Counted from the stretch's first letter, positions 47,101 through 59,658 are shown. The stretch: 64,000 nucleotides of DNA from Meandrina meandrites (GCA_963693305.1 OY855909.1:3819241-3883240); one strand, 5' to 3'. Numbers and translations: made by a program. Notes: generated from the letters alone by a model not told the origin.

Positions 47101-50100
47101 GAAATGAGTTTCTACAGGGTCCAATGGCCAATGTGGCTGTTGGCTATGGGGCCGCCGTGGCTAGCCAAGGAAAAGAATACATGGAGAAACATGTATGTGA
47201 ATATGAGCTTTTTTCCTACAAGTGTTGTCTTAGTTATAAAAGCTGTGACTCTTTTGAGTAAAACTTCATGTCAACTTTGTAAATCCAGTTGCTTAATACC
47301 CCTGCTAGTCATCCTTACTTCATAATTTGTTCTTGTAATTTTTCAAGTATTGTTTTACAAAATAAATAATATCATAGGGTTTTCTATGGTGACCGTAAGT
47401 AAATTATGTACACAAGATTCTCTCAATTACGCGAAAACAGGTAGAGCATCTCGTTTGTGATTATGAAGATAAGGTTATTAAATTGTGAAGTGTTAGTTAT
47501 TCCCTGTTGCCCATTTCTAAATAAGTGTTATTTTCCACTGGCTGAGTGACACGAAATAAGTGGAAAATGTTTTTCTCACACACTGCTGGGACCTGGGAAA
47601 GCATCATGTGACTGTTGGCGGGCAGTTGTTTTTGTTGTGTCTGCCATTACTGACCTTTTCCCACCCACCCACCTAAAAGAAGTTTTAGTTGGTGCTGTAT
47701 CTTTTGTTAGCTTTTTCCATTGTGTAATTTTCCTCATGATATATGATGTACATGTAAGGATTTGTTGAGCTTGTAATAAAGGTCAGGTTGTGGCGGTCAG
47801 CCTGGCATGGCTACCAGTGGTGTGTGAGAAATAATTATAATTGCTATTGTATGTTCTTACTATGACTGTAGGAAAGTGTTTCAAGGAAATGTCACTTTAT
47901 TTTTTTTCTTGCAGATTGACCGATTTGTTTCAGTATCAAAATTAAAGTATTACTTTGCTGTAGATACCACTTATGTTGTCAAAAAGCTGGGACTGCTTGT
48001 CTTTCCCTTCACCCACAAAGTATGTCGATAGTTTTAAAATTAAATTTATTATGTTGTGTATGCACTGATGTTAAGAGTTGAATTTATTTGGTTCCACAAT
48101 TTAAGTAGGCCGAATCAAGTGATGTTGAAATTGAGTGTGTAGGGTTTAGTTCTTTAGTGGAACCATGTTTGAATTGGGTCATACATGGTCAATGCCGCAC
48201 ACGAACATTACTTTTATTTTGGTGTTGACCATAGACCATGAAAGTGCTCAGAGCCGAATTTCAAAAAAATTTCACAGCAGAGATGCACAAAATTTCACAG
48301 CAGAGATGCACAAAACGCAAAAAGCTCTTGTAGCAAAAGTCAACAGTAGGAGACTGTTGATGAAGTTGTGCATTTTTTTCCCCATTTGTAATGGACAAAA
48401 TAGGCTAATGTGTTTACATCGGTGTTGCAACCCAATTCAGATCACATGATGTTACAACTGTTCTGTTAATACGTACCCCCATGCACTTGGTTGCAAGTAG
48501 GAAATTGCACAATAGATTGTAACCTCATAAATATACCACCACACGGTCTGAATTCAGTGGCAGCAAAGGATGTTGGCATGTTAGTGGATTGCTTCAATTC
48601 ATTTTAGTCTTTCTCAGTGGTAGCCATTCTTGTTTACGTTGTGTTCATTGTATTTCTTCTTTAGTATTTATCTACTTTAGAACACCATTTTGTTGTGGTC
48701 TTCCACTGAAAGTACTCTTTTGCGCAATGAAAATGACAAAAAACTCATAAATGATGATTATTATTTAATATCAACTGATCAGTAACAATGTTACGCTTAC
48801 TTTTCATAGAACTGGTCAGTTCAATATAACAAGTCAGAACCAGTGGCCCCACGATATGAAATTAATGCTCCTGACCTCTATATCCCAGGTATAATATCAT
48901 TGCAGCTCTGATCTGTTTCACATTATTGTAACAGTCAGTTTGTAAACGTTACTCAATGTGATAAAAACAATGGAAACAATTTTGTCTTTTGCAACATCTC
49001 AAAAACAGTGTTTTTGCAACAATGTTTTGGCAGCAAGGTTTTCTCAATAATTTTGTGAGGACCATTCAGTGGGTTTGGAATTGTATTTTTTTTATAAGGT
49101 AATAGTCAAGAATATGATGAAGGGTGCATGAAACAAAATCTTAAATGTTATGTTACCCTTTAATAAAGGAATTAAGGAGGGTTAAGCAATGGCAACAGCA
49201 ACTCCAAGGACAAGGCCCAGTGAATAATAAATTTACATCTTGCAAATCTTGCAATAATATCCAGCTGATTCAGTGCATCTATAGGTTTAAGAACTAGCTC
49301 TAGCAGAATCTGTAAAGAAAGCATTCAACCCAAATAGAGAAATGAAATATTAACTGTCATGATTCACGCGGTCCAAAATACGCAGAATTTGGTCATTTTA
49401 CATTGTTGTTTCACAGAGAATGGCTAGGAAAATAATGTACCAAGATTTAAAGCTGACATGCAGAGCTATTGTTCTGCTCATGAAGCCTATTGTTTGGTGA
49501 CAACCTTAGCTGTTGTTGCCATTGTAGGGTACTTTAGCTCGCTATTATGTAATTCATATTAGTGTATTATTAAGCTGTTTTGTTCTTTGTTCTCGGCAGT
49601 GATGGCTTTTGTTACATACATTCTTGTAGCTGGACTAGTCATGGGAACACAAAACAGGTACATTGTTAACAACTACAGCCAACATTAAAATATGAACATA
49701 CATGGTGTACTCTTCAAAGGAAAAGCATGTAGTTGTGCCATACACGGGTGCAATTTAACTCTCACATGTTCTAACCAGCAACCTGCTGTGGCACTGTCAA
49801 ACTTGAAAACTTCGCCCCAACTTTTTCCAACTTAAGACGACTTCTTTCCTACCCGTCCGTAGCCACACTAGTTTTAAATCACTTTCGTGACCAGTACTAT
49901 GCATTTTGGCAAGGGCGGGCAACAATTTTGTGGACTTCTGATTAATAACAACACCTTCACTGGATTTTTAACTAGCACTGAATCTTGGTGAGACTGCCCC
50001 TTTAATGCATCCATTATTATCACTAACTTTGTTTTGTTGTTTTGCCAGATTTACCCCAGAACAGCTGGGCATCACAGCCAGCTCTGCTCTAGTGTGGCTG

Positions 50101-51673
50101 TTTGTTGAGATCATGGCAATTCTCTTTTCTATGTACCTCTGCAATGTCCAAGCAGAGATTAAGTCACTTGATCTCCTAGCATTTTGTGGCTACAAATATT
50201 TTGGGTAAGTATAATATTAGCATGCAGCTTTAACAATCATAAAATCCACCTTCCTGGGCTCTAGACTTTTAATCATTCACAGGAGTTCATTTTATTGGAA
50301 TGGGCATCGTATCAGGCTGAGAGTGAGGTGGGAATGATAGGAGGGCAGATTTTACATTTTAAAAATGGTTGGGCTTTTTTAGATTACTAAGATTTTGATT
50401 ACTTTTTAATGGAGGAATGGCCAGCACACCTGAGCGGCCCAGATAGAAAACCTGGACTGACTGTCCTAAAATTTTATAGTGTGTACAAAAGAAATCAGAC
50501 ACCTCGCTCTCATATCTTTGTGATAGTCAACTTGTGGACCCCAGAACTGAAGTCAAGCTTGTAGTCTTATTGTTTAGTTGTCTGTGAAGATACTGAAATG
50601 TTTTAAAACAAGACAAGTTTCACATCAAAAGGTTCACAATCAGAAGCAATAATAATTATGCCATCTTTGTTTGTTTGTTTGTTGTAGGATGATTGTTAGT
50701 TGCCTTGGTGGTCTCGTGTTCCACTCTGTTGGTTATTACCTCATACTTCTGTGGATGAGTATTTCCATTGGATTCTTTATGGTACTGTTATTTGTTGTAT
50801 TTTGTCTGAAGTTTGTAAGATATCGAGTGATTTTCGATTGAATGTCGTAAAACCAAAACCAAAGTAATCACTCTGGCCAATCACAAAGGACACAGACAAA
50901 CCAGTGAACCAATCAAAACTCGAAGTAATGAAGCGCGGGAAAATGTGTCAGTGAGTAGTGATTGGTTTTGGTTTTACTTCTGATTGGTTGAGTCAGTGGC
51001 ACACGATTTTTAGACCAATCACTAAGCATAGTTATGCAAAACAAAAGCAAAACTACATAAATCAATTCAACTGTTTCTTACTGCACTTTCACTTGTTGCT
51101 ATTTTGATATGATCCAATGTTATCATGAATATCTTCAAGTGTGGTCAAGCTATGGTTGGTGTTTTGACAAGATGCAGGCAAACCAAAATTTTAATGGTGG
51201 GACCAGCCAAGCCCATAACAAAACCGCTTGTTTAAAAGTTCATGTTACTCAAATTCAGGTAACTATCTTTCTATGAACAAAACGTTCTTAAATAAAACTG
51301 TTCTACCCTTTTTGCAGTTAGGTCAAACAGTTTTTCAGTTTTGAAATCCGTGGGGTGGTACACTTCACAGAAAAATAAGTCATGGTGTAATTACCCTGTA
51401 GTTGTTTAAAGCCCTGGGGTAATTTTCACCCCCATAATTTGCTTGAACACGTATCTTTCTCATCATTTTTGTACCCTGTGTTTGCAGGTGCGTACCTTGA
51501 GGCTAATCATTGTACCAGAGTCGGCTCCAGATGGAATCGCTAGAGCAAGCAAGCGGAGAATATACCTGCTCTTATTTATTGCCTTATTGCAGCCCTTGTT
51601 TATGTATTTCTTAACAAGTCATTTGAGACCAGTTGCATCAGAGCCCTTGAATGGTCCTAAAGCTACTCTGTAA
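44193..51673 (+). CDS. YIF1: YIF1, Yip1-interacting factor (10 exons)
   Basis: Multi-pass protein of early secretory membranes that binds Yip1 and takes part in ER-Golgi traffic (family knowledge). Exons: 44193-44211, 45292-45345, 46807-46863, 46981-47192, 47915-48019, 48810-48888, 49600-49657, 50049-50204, 50688-50781, 51488-51673, giving 339 aa with every junction in frame; human YIF1A and YIF1B have about 293 and 314. The order is a Pro/Gly/Gln-rich cytosolic head, then [20 protein letters not shown], the [20 protein letters not shown] block, [12 protein letters not shown], then about five hydrophobic segments (roughly 177-194, 203-226, 248-270, 272-287, 303-323). The 19-base first coding exon (MDPPMG) is the least certain part. 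Its Golgi location is inferred from the family. Confidence 0.93.
45675..45743. repeat. 69 bp hairpin in YIF1 intron 2
   Basis: The arms GTTTTCAGAAGTTGCAGAAA and the inverse TTTCTGCAACTTCTGAAAAC pair with a ~25 base loop. ATTAATCTAA flanks both sides at a short distance, which could be a target duplication. Confidence 0.65.
48259..48314 (+). repeat. Short direct duplication in YIF1 intron 5
   Basis: TTTCACAGCAGAGATGCACA occurs twice in tandem with a 23-base period. Intronic and of no obvious function. Confidence 0.6.
50815..51060 (+). repeat. Interspersed repeat in YIF1 intron 9
   Basis: Contains TCGATTGAATGTCGTAAAAC, CCAAAACCAAAGTAATCACT and, inverted further on, AGTGATTGGTTTTGGTTTTA. The partial inverted symmetry and repeated CCAATCA/TGATTGG motifs suggest a decayed MITE. 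Confidence 0.45.
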
Positions 51674-52820
51674 TATTTAATGCTGAAATTGAATATTTTT
51701 CTTGTGGTGACAGATGGTCTCCAGAAGTTGAGTATATTTTGAGTTTTCTGTTCCTTCTGTAACAAAAGTCGGGGACTCATCAAAAACTGTTTAGACTGTG
51801 AGTAGCTTTTGTCTTTCATGCCACTGCCATTGGTTGAGGTGTAATTTTACAGCATGGCTACTCTACATGACCCTACTTGGTAAATTTTCAACATTTAGTA
51901 ACCTGGAGAAACAGCAAAGATCTCAATGAAGTGCGAGCAATCTGTGTTTTCGTGGAGTCGTCAAGTTTATTAACGCGGTAATACAGCAGAATCTAATTAG
52001 GCCAATTTTGTTTAGAGTTATATTTTCGGAAAGAGGCTGGGCTGCTTTCCGACGACTGTGGACAACTGCCGCTCCATAATTGGGCGAAGAAAAAATTTCC
52101 TCCTCCCCCCCTCCCCCCTCCCTCAAAAAAATAATGGTCCATCCCTTAATACATGTTTCCCTGCACTTCCCGCTGGTTAGCATATCTTGCTAACGCGTGC
52201 TGCTGGTTACGTGGTTCCCGGCGTTTGCAGCTGGTGAGATGTTTTTCCGCGCTTGGTTTATTGCTTAAATTTGCTATTAAAATGATTGGCTCTTTGCTCT
52301 GTCCGCGTTAGTCGTCGGAAAACCGCCCTTCCACCGAGCTTAAGCTGTACAGTATTTAACATGTTGTATAGGTCAAGTGTGACGAACAGAATAGATCGAA
52401 ACAAGACTAAGGCGTGTTTATAGGGCGTGAACGGGTATTGGAACTATCAGCCAGGTCCGGTTAAGGATTATCAACAACTTTAAATTCAGTTTTATCATCA
52501 CTTTCAGTTATTTTTGTCCAATATCCTTAACAGTAGACAATGCTAAACTGTAACGTCAAATTTGCAGGGAAATATGCTTGGAAACTACGGCGATAAAATC
52601 AACATTGATCGGCTTTCAAACAAGTTTGGATATAAATACTAATTACAGCAATATAAATAATACTGAAAGTACGCTGTAAGTTAAAGTGCAGTTGAAGCGA
52701 ATACTGCCTTGTTAGGTCACAAATCTGTTAAAAATTTCCTGAGAAAGAATAAAAAGTTTGAAGAGGCTTTCTGTTGTCAATCGAACGAAACAAATAAAAA
52801 ATAAAAACGTTATTAAAGAT
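51674..52820. other. Convergent spacer between YIF1 and the LRR gene
   Basis: Holds the YIF1 3' UTR. No exon recognised. A C/T-rich tract lies near 52098-52124. Confidence 0.4.
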
Positions 52821-52821
52821 C

Positions 52822-52827
52822 TTTATT
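52822..52827 (-). terminator. Poly(A) signal, LRR gene
   Basis: The minus strand reads AATAAA about 135 bases after the LRR gene stop at 52961, the expected distance for a short 3' UTR. Confidence 0.5.
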
Positions 52828-52960
52828 TCCTATCAAGCTTTGGCATACAGACAAAACTTGTTGATCTGACCAAGTTATTTTTTACAAGTTTGTTCGCTTT
52901 TGTTCAAAATTATCGCATACTGAGTGATATTTAGACTGGAAATTAAACACAACCTTGACA

Positions 52961-54963
52961 TCACATGATAATAAAAGCAACAGACATGATAACTATTGTA
53001 GCAACAAAAGCAAAAGTGACTCCAACGATTTCGACAACTCGCCCCTTCTCTCTCCGCTTTCTGGCTTGTTCTTGTGCCTCGAGCAGTTCAGCTTGCGCTG
53101 TTGAGTTGCTCGCTTTGTCGTCCTGATCTGTTGGTACTGAAGTCGTCGATCTTAGAAACCTATCCTCTGGTTCAGTGCCTAGTTAAAAGGAAGACAATTT
53201 ACACGAATGGTAACTTTGTCATCATACTAGAGGCCGAGATGGTTTGTTGAGTAAGCAGTAAGGATAAGCCTTGGTGGATTGAGAGGATCTGCTAACCAAA
53301 CAACAAATTACTACTAAAAGTTTCTTTCATGTAAACTACAACCCCCGCCCCCACCTCGTGGGGGGCTCCCATATAAAGACAGACGGGGATACGCTGTCGG
53401 AAATTTTGAATTAACCTCTGAAGGAGACCAATCCGGGCGTAGCTCTGACCACTCAAAGATACCAAGTGAAAACATTTTCAATTTATTGCTAAGTTTCTTC
53501 GCTTACAATACTAAACGAGATCTTGGCGGCTAAACCTATCGGCGTTTTGCCCAGAGCATCCTAATCGAGACGACGAATATTCCCGTTTCTTTCATATTGG
53601 AGAGACCCCCCCCCCCCCCCCCCCCCCCAAACACGGGGTACAAGCCGTCGTCAGTCTATGAGTGAGTAGTCATTGAAGTGCAGCCATGGAGTCAACTATT
53701 ACTTACAGCAAGAGAGCCTCATCCTCTATTGCTTATAGCTAGAAAGGACGGACAGTCGGAAATTCACTATCATAAAAATATGTTTTTATCCGAAAATAAA
53801 GAGCTGTTTACCTTCTGGAGTAACGCACCCAATTCTGATCTAAAACGCGTCGGAGAACCAATCAGATTCGCAATGGAAATAGACCACAATGGCCATGTTA
53901 TAAGGCTAAAAAACACGAGGGCTGAAAAATTGTCCGAAAACTGCTCGAAGTTATGAACCGTAAAAGACAATTTTGAAGACAAGAGCTTTATTATAGCCGA
54001 TAAACAGAAGTGGTTCAAAGGGTCATAAACTTTTTTCTCAGTGCAAGTCACGTAGGCGTGAACAGCACGTGCCACCCCATGTTTCACTTAAACCTTTAGA
54101 AGGTTACTGCACTGCTCTTACCACATAACTCTTCCTCTGAAAGAGTGACGAGGTTTTTTCCTTGTAGACGTGCCGGCGTGGTACATTTCAGATCTTGGAT
54201 ATGTCTAACGTGCGGAAACTGGTTTCTTGAACCAAGAAGCCGCTCGCGAAGCCATTTAAGTTTACAGTCGCAGTGAAATGGGTTTCCTCCGATGGATCTT
54301 AAAAATATGAAAAGTAATTATACACAGAGACGCCATAGAATGTTCCGAATTCGTTTAGCTTTCTTGCTATCATAAAATTAGCTAAAAACAAAACTGTTTA
54401 TGCACTTACAGAAAATGAATATGTTGAAGTTCCTGAATTAGTTCTTCTGTAATAGTCGTAATGTTGTTTCGCTCTAAATTGCTGCAAAAAATATATCAGA
54501 TTGTAAAATATATAACTTTAACAAACTTTAAAGAAACGCGAAAACCAAAAATCCTCACATACTTACATAGATTTAACGTTTTTGTAGCCGTTTCCGAATT
54601 GAAGAGTTGAGATGTTGTTTAAAGAAAAATCACTGGGGAGAAAAATACAGCAAACTTGATTTTCACGATATCAAAACGTCACAAAAGCAATCAAGTAAGG
54701 CGATATCTGACTTACACTGTCTTCACATTCCAGTTTTCGTTTAGCTCAGGAATATGCTGAAGTCCTGCGTTACGGCAATGAAGCAGTTGTCTATTTTGAT
54801 ACAATTTGCAACCTAGTGGATAGCCTTCTGAAGTTTCAGAAATTGTAGTCGGCGTTTGGTTAACGTCATTTAGTAAAGAAGTACTTTCAATACTCTGTGT
54901 TTGAAGAAGAGGACATACGAGGAGAACCAATGCGAAAATTGATACAAAAAACGTTTGGGCCAT
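52961..54963 (-). CDS. Small LRR protein with C-terminal hydrophobic segment (5 exons)
   Basis: Exons in transcript order: 54963-54716, 54632-54567, 54481-54410, 54297-54122, 53178-52961, all GT-AG with matching phases, giving 259 aa. It has a signal peptide (MAQTFFVSIFALVLLVCPLL), an LRRNT-like pair of cysteines (C52, C63), two LRRs each on its own exon (DFSLNNISTLQF and NLERNNITTITEEL), and a canonical LRRCT (NPFHCDCKLKWL, with later C near DLKC and EELC). A Ser/Thr/Asp/Gln linker and a basic stretch RKRREKGR follow, then a ~25-residue hydrophobic segment that ends at the stop codon. There is therefore no cytosolic tail. This fits a minimal extracellular LRR membrane protein of the Slit/Trk-ectodomain type; ligand and role are unknown. 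GPI anchoring is an alternative reading of the hydrophobic end. Confidence 0.85.
53606..53628. repeat. C23 homopolymer in LRR gene intron
   Basis: An uninterrupted C run within the last intron, preceded by an AGAGA motif. Several other C or G runs of 15-28 occur in the window, including 55359-55375. Confidence 0.8.
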
Positions 54964-56285
54964 TATAGAAACGATGCCGTATTTTGAATCGGGATTCTGA
55001 CGTCAAATTGCACGGTTAATGCACGCGCGCTTTCAACGTGCGCGCGCTACTTCGTTAATTCGCGCTATTTTTCTTTTGATAGACTTGCTCCAAGACGCTC
55101 GTTTTAGTTATTTGAAAGACCGCGTGGACCAGAATCTATTTGTCGGTGCATGTTAACGCGAGAAGAGCAATAAATTCACGAATGGCTCGGAACGATCGGC
55201 CGCCATTTTGATTTTTAAGCGCGCCCTTCAATTTTTTTTATACCGGGCGGCTCCGCCCCTAGGTCCAATCCCTTACCCTTTTATATACCATTTTTGACAG
55301 AAAAGGTGCCCCTTCCATAAAACTTCGATAGAAAATTGTCCACTCTAGGGAGTGACCACCCCCCCCCCCCCCCCTCCACAGGGCTCCGTGCGCACACTTT
55401 AAATAAGAATGATGAGCTCATAATGATGAGCTTACGGTGTCCTCCTCGACCTTAAGGCCTGGTCAAACGGAGGCGCAAGTAGACGCAAGTTAAAAAACTT
55501 TTACAGTCTGTACGCATTTCAAAATTGAATGCCATTAAAAACACTAGATACTAGAAGTAATCATGGATTATGGGAGTGCGTTCGAGAGTCTCTCATGCGA
55601 GAAGACATTAGAAGGCAATTAATTGCGTTACATCAACGTCAACAATACTACGACAAATGAATATTCAATGTACGTAACTTACCGATCAGAGCGAAGAAAA
55701 CAACAGCAAAACGAACAACCATAAAGTCAACAACTCCCCCAAAACGTCGAATCAACGTCGAGTTCGTACCAGTTTCCGGCCGAGACGAGATACGCGAAAA
55801 CGAGGCCACGAGTACCAGTTTCCCGGCCGAGTACCTCTTAAAAAACCGAGCGGGGTGGACTTTTTACAAACTTCACACGAAATCTCAAACTTTTCCTGGC
55901 TGTACATGATTAGGTGGCGTTCTCGTTCCTCGAACGCAATTAGTTATCGAATTTTCTCGCAGAAGAACCAATTTCCCACTAGTTTACTCCTTTGTTTAAA
56001 ATATGGCGGAAACTGGAAAAATAGCTTCATTTGTGCATTTACAATTTAACGCAGACTTTCTTTGCCGGCAGGCTACATGTATAATAGAGAGCTGAAAAAT
56101 ACATACTGGTTCATAACGAAAGCAACGCCCGGAGAATAAAAATTCACTCCGTGTAACTACACCTGAAGTGACAATCGAAAAAAGCGCCAATGTGGTTCTT
56201 TTGCAATAAATTATCATAATGCTCTTCTGCGTGTGGAATGTTTGCAAATTTGTAATTAGAATTCAGAATTAATGCACGATTTTAT
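54964..56285. other. Upstream flank of LRR gene
   Basis: Holds the LRR gene promoter, a C17 run (55359-55375) and one exon-like signal-peptide ORF on the minus strand (55722-55683, MVVRFAVVFFALIG followed by a GTAAGT donor) with no partner exon found. GC-rich CGCGCGC stretches lie at about 55023-55050. Confidence 0.35.
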
Positions 56286-56289
56286 TCAT

Positions 56290-58290
56290 CCATGCGCACC
56301 TTAGCTCATCTGCTTTTTCAAATTTCGCAACCGTCTTTTAGTTCGCTCCAACTGAAACTTTTGAACAAAGTTACCTCCACTTCGTGTTACGTTTACCGAT
56401 CTTCCGACAACTTATGGTAAACGAATCCGATTTAGAAGGATACAACGAGTTTTGCTTGGACATTGTGCAAGATCTACGCTGACATGAAAAAGCACTTTAC
56501 CACGACTGAAACTTTGCTTGGCAGGTAAGGGAATGTTCTTTAACGCCGCAATTTACGCATGTGGTTCTCAAAATTGTCAGCATTTCAGCTACTGGACTGC
56601 AACAGTCGTAAGTCGTTTGGCCGCGAGAAACTATGGTGGCAAAAAGGAATTAGAATCTCATTTTTTTTTTCAGGAGATCTTTGGACACAGCCACCAATTT
56701 GAAATATGAGGGCACAGATAATACAGGAAAGACTATGGAACATGCCTGCCTCATAGAGGTAACTGAGGAGTTTCTTGTCTTATGAAAATCAAAGTTAGTC
56801 GCTCGATTTTTTTTCATCCGTGAGTACCTTAGCTCGCTTGCATTTTCAAATTTCGCAACCGTCTTTTAGTTTGCTCCAAGTGAAAATTTTGAACAAAGTT
56901 ACATTCACCTCGCTTTACGTTTTCCAATCTTCCGCCAACTTCAGGCAAACGAATCCACTTTTAAAGGATAAAGCGAGATTTTCTTGGACATTGAGCAAAA
57001 TCTACGCTACCCTGAACAATCTAAGTTATTCACTTTACCATGAAACTGGAATTTTGTTTAAAATTTTGCTTCTGGACTGTATCAATCCGAAGCGGTAGCC
57101 AACGACTTGAACTCTGTGGACAATATTAACATTTCTCTTTTTAAGGAGATCTTTCGATACAGTCACCAAGTTGAAATGTGTGGTGGACATGGATAAGCCA
57201 GGCAAAGCGTTGAAAAATGCCCGTCTTATAGAGGTAACTTAAGAGTTTCTTGTTTCATATAATCACCAAACAGATAAACTTTTTTTGAGACAACAGGATT
57301 ATTTCTGAACATTTTTACGTGTATGAGCAATAACTCGGCAAAGCTTATCTCAGAATAGTAACTAGGACTCGAAGGAAGTCAACTGACTGTATTATTCCCA
57401 AGTGATAGCCGACAAACTCTGGTGGACAATATTAACATTTCTCCTTTTTTACAGGTGATCTTTGAATATAGTCACCAAGTTGAAGTGTCTGGGCACAGAT
57501 TAGACAGGCAAGGCGTCAGAAAATGCCCGCCTAATAGAGGTAACTAAAGAGTTTCTTGTTTTATATAATCACCAATTCACAAACAGACTAAACTTTTTCT
57601 GAGTCAACAGGGCTATTTCTGAGCATTTTCACGTGTATAAACAATAACTCGGAAACCTAATCTAAGAATAGTAACTAGGGCTGGAAAGTGATTCAACTAC
57701 TGGCTGTACAAATCCTATGTGATAGCCGACAAACACTGGTGGACAACATTAACATTTCTGCTTTTTCAGGGGATCTCTGGATACAGTCACCAAGTTGAAA
57801 TATATGTGCAGAGATTAGACAGGCAATTGCAAGGCGTTAGAAAATGATCGCCTTAAAGAGGTAACTAAAGAGTTTGTTTGTTTTATATAATCACAGGACT
57901 ATTTCTGAACATTTTACGTGCATTAAAAATAACTCGGCAAAGCTTTTCTCAGAATACTAACTAGGGCTCGAAAGTAAATTCAGCTGACTCTACCAATCCT
58001 AAGTGAAAACCTCCAAACTCTGGTGAACCTAGAAAAATGGCCAAGCTCGTCACGAGTCTTTCGTAGCTCAGTGGTTAGAGCGCCCAGCCGGTATCTGGGA
58101 GGCCACGGGTTTGATTCTCTTCGGGGACTCCGAATTTTTTCTTTGTCCCACGCTCGTGACAAATGAACATATCATTTTTATCAGCATTAACATTTCTCTT
58201 TTTTCTTAGGAGATATTTGGATACAGTCACCAAGTTGAAATATGCAATGTGGGCACGGATTAGACAGGAAAGGCGTTACGTAAAGGTAAC
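56290..58290 (+). repeat. Tandem array of exon-like units
   Basis: Five units each carry a pyrimidine tract plus AG, an ~80-90 base segment like GGAGATCTTTGGATACAGTC, and a GAG|GTAACT donor-like end: about 56682, 57144, 57455, 57770 and 58209. In the first, second and fifth the same frame is open (RSLDTATNLK, RSFDTVTKLK, RYLDTVTKLK); the third and fourth have stops. A longer segment (about 56290-56520) containing TTTCGCAACCGTCTTTTAGT is duplicated at about 56830-57060. The last unit is split by a SINE. This looks like repeated duplication of an exon with its introns, now partly decayed. Parent gene not recognised. Confidence 0.55.
58050..58163 (+). repeat. tRNA-derived SINE, copy 2
   Basis: TCGTAGCTCAGTGGTTAGAG (A box), GGCCACGGGTTTGATTC (B box), then ACTCCGAATTTTTTCTTTGT and CGCTCGTGAC. 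The outer GTCACGAG..CTCGTGAC forms inverted ends. The antisense frame reading RRESNPWPPRYRLGALTTEL is a well-known spurious ORF of this repeat class. It is inserted in the last unit of the exon-like array. Confidence 0.75.
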
Positions 58291-58685
58291 TAAAGATTTT
58301 CTTGCTTTACATAATCACCAAAAAAGATTAAACTTTTTTAAGGATCTAGAAATAGGACTCTTTCCGAACATTGTTTACACTTTTTTCACTTTTTCAGTCA
58401 TTTTTCAATACTCAAACGGTAGTTATTGATACAAAAAATCTTGAATTCGATGCAAGGTAATTAGTTTGCCCCGGTGATGTTGAATTTAGCGCACTTTGCC
58501 TTATATTTTTCTATTTTACATGAATTTAAATGAAAACCATTTTTTAAAAAATTTACATCAGAACTTCAAACACTGGTTGCAGTACAGTTTATTATATGTA
58601 TCTTGATACCGCACCATACCTGTAAGATTCACAAAAAGGAAAGTCCTGACTCCTGACTTGAGAAATGTTTCGAAAAGATCGTAAA

Positions 58686-59582
58686 GTATGGGGCCCAGTT
58701 CTCGGCCACTTTATGGCCACAAACGAGTTTTAAACACAATTTTTCTTTCCCAAAGATAAACTGATTCCTACACTTTTGTTAGCTTGAGTCTCGTCCTTCC
58801 CGACTCTTGCTGCAAGACGTTAACACGTTGAGTTGAAGCGAGGCTAGGTGAATTTGTTTTTCCGAAAACTTTGTTTGTTTTTATTGCATCTTAAAATTCA
58901 TGGTTTCACTTAAATTCGTATTTTGTCCGTATACATTTATTAAAAGAGTCAATATTTGGCATATGGAATGAAGAATGATCTAGCCTTTTTTATAGTTAAA
59001 CATTTTTTTACACGTTTGAAATTTTTGGCTAAAATTTACTCCATAATTTTCCTGGTGACTTGTGCGTATTTGCCTATTCTCGGTCACACTGCTCACAAAT
59101 CACCAAGGAAACAAAATATTTTTTAAAAAATTATTTGCTGTGGCCAGAAAACAAGAAAGGCTGAAGTATTTTGGCAATAAAGATAAATTAAAACACTGAG
59201 CTCTGGCTTATAATTAAGCCCTGTTTTTAGACCCAACCCTTACGACCTTTCACTGCACTCAGGCGCGTTACAGACTTTCTTTTCTAAAACAAAACAAAAC
59301 AAAACTCCTTAAACATAATTTGTGATCGTAATAACAATAATAAGTCTTAAAAGTGATTTATAGAAAATTGCGCACACTATTTTTGTGGCCGAGAACTGGG
59401 CCCGCAAACGGAGCTTCCATTTTCGTAACTGCTCGGGCAGAAAAAGTGTTGACCAGTCGATAACTTTACCATATAAACTGAACACTGAAGCTAGTTGTGG
59501 GCGAAATTTCAAATTTCTACGGTTCTTCTGAGATACGAAATACAAGTTTACGTATTGTGTGGCCGAGAACTGGGCCCCATAC
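58686..59582. mobile_element. 0.9 kb MITE, GTATGGGGCCCAGTTCTCGG ends
   Basis: GTATGGGGCCCAGTTCTCGG at the left is mirrored exactly at the right end. An internal extra copy of the end motif (GGCCGAGAACTGGGCCC) lies at about 59390. The flanks CGTAAA and TGTACA are a weak duplication candidate. Non-coding, AT-rich body. Confidence 0.7.
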
Positions 59583-59658
59583 TGTACAGGGAAACAAAAA
59601 ACATGAGAAAACCTACGAGTGGCGTAATATGCTAAGAGAGTTTATCTTTACTTTGTAG

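Noticed and set aside
57980..58162. Minus-strand protein reading RRESNPWPPRYRLGALTTEL
   Set aside because: It is the antisense translation of a tRNA-derived SINE, a common spurious ORF, with no splice or domain support.
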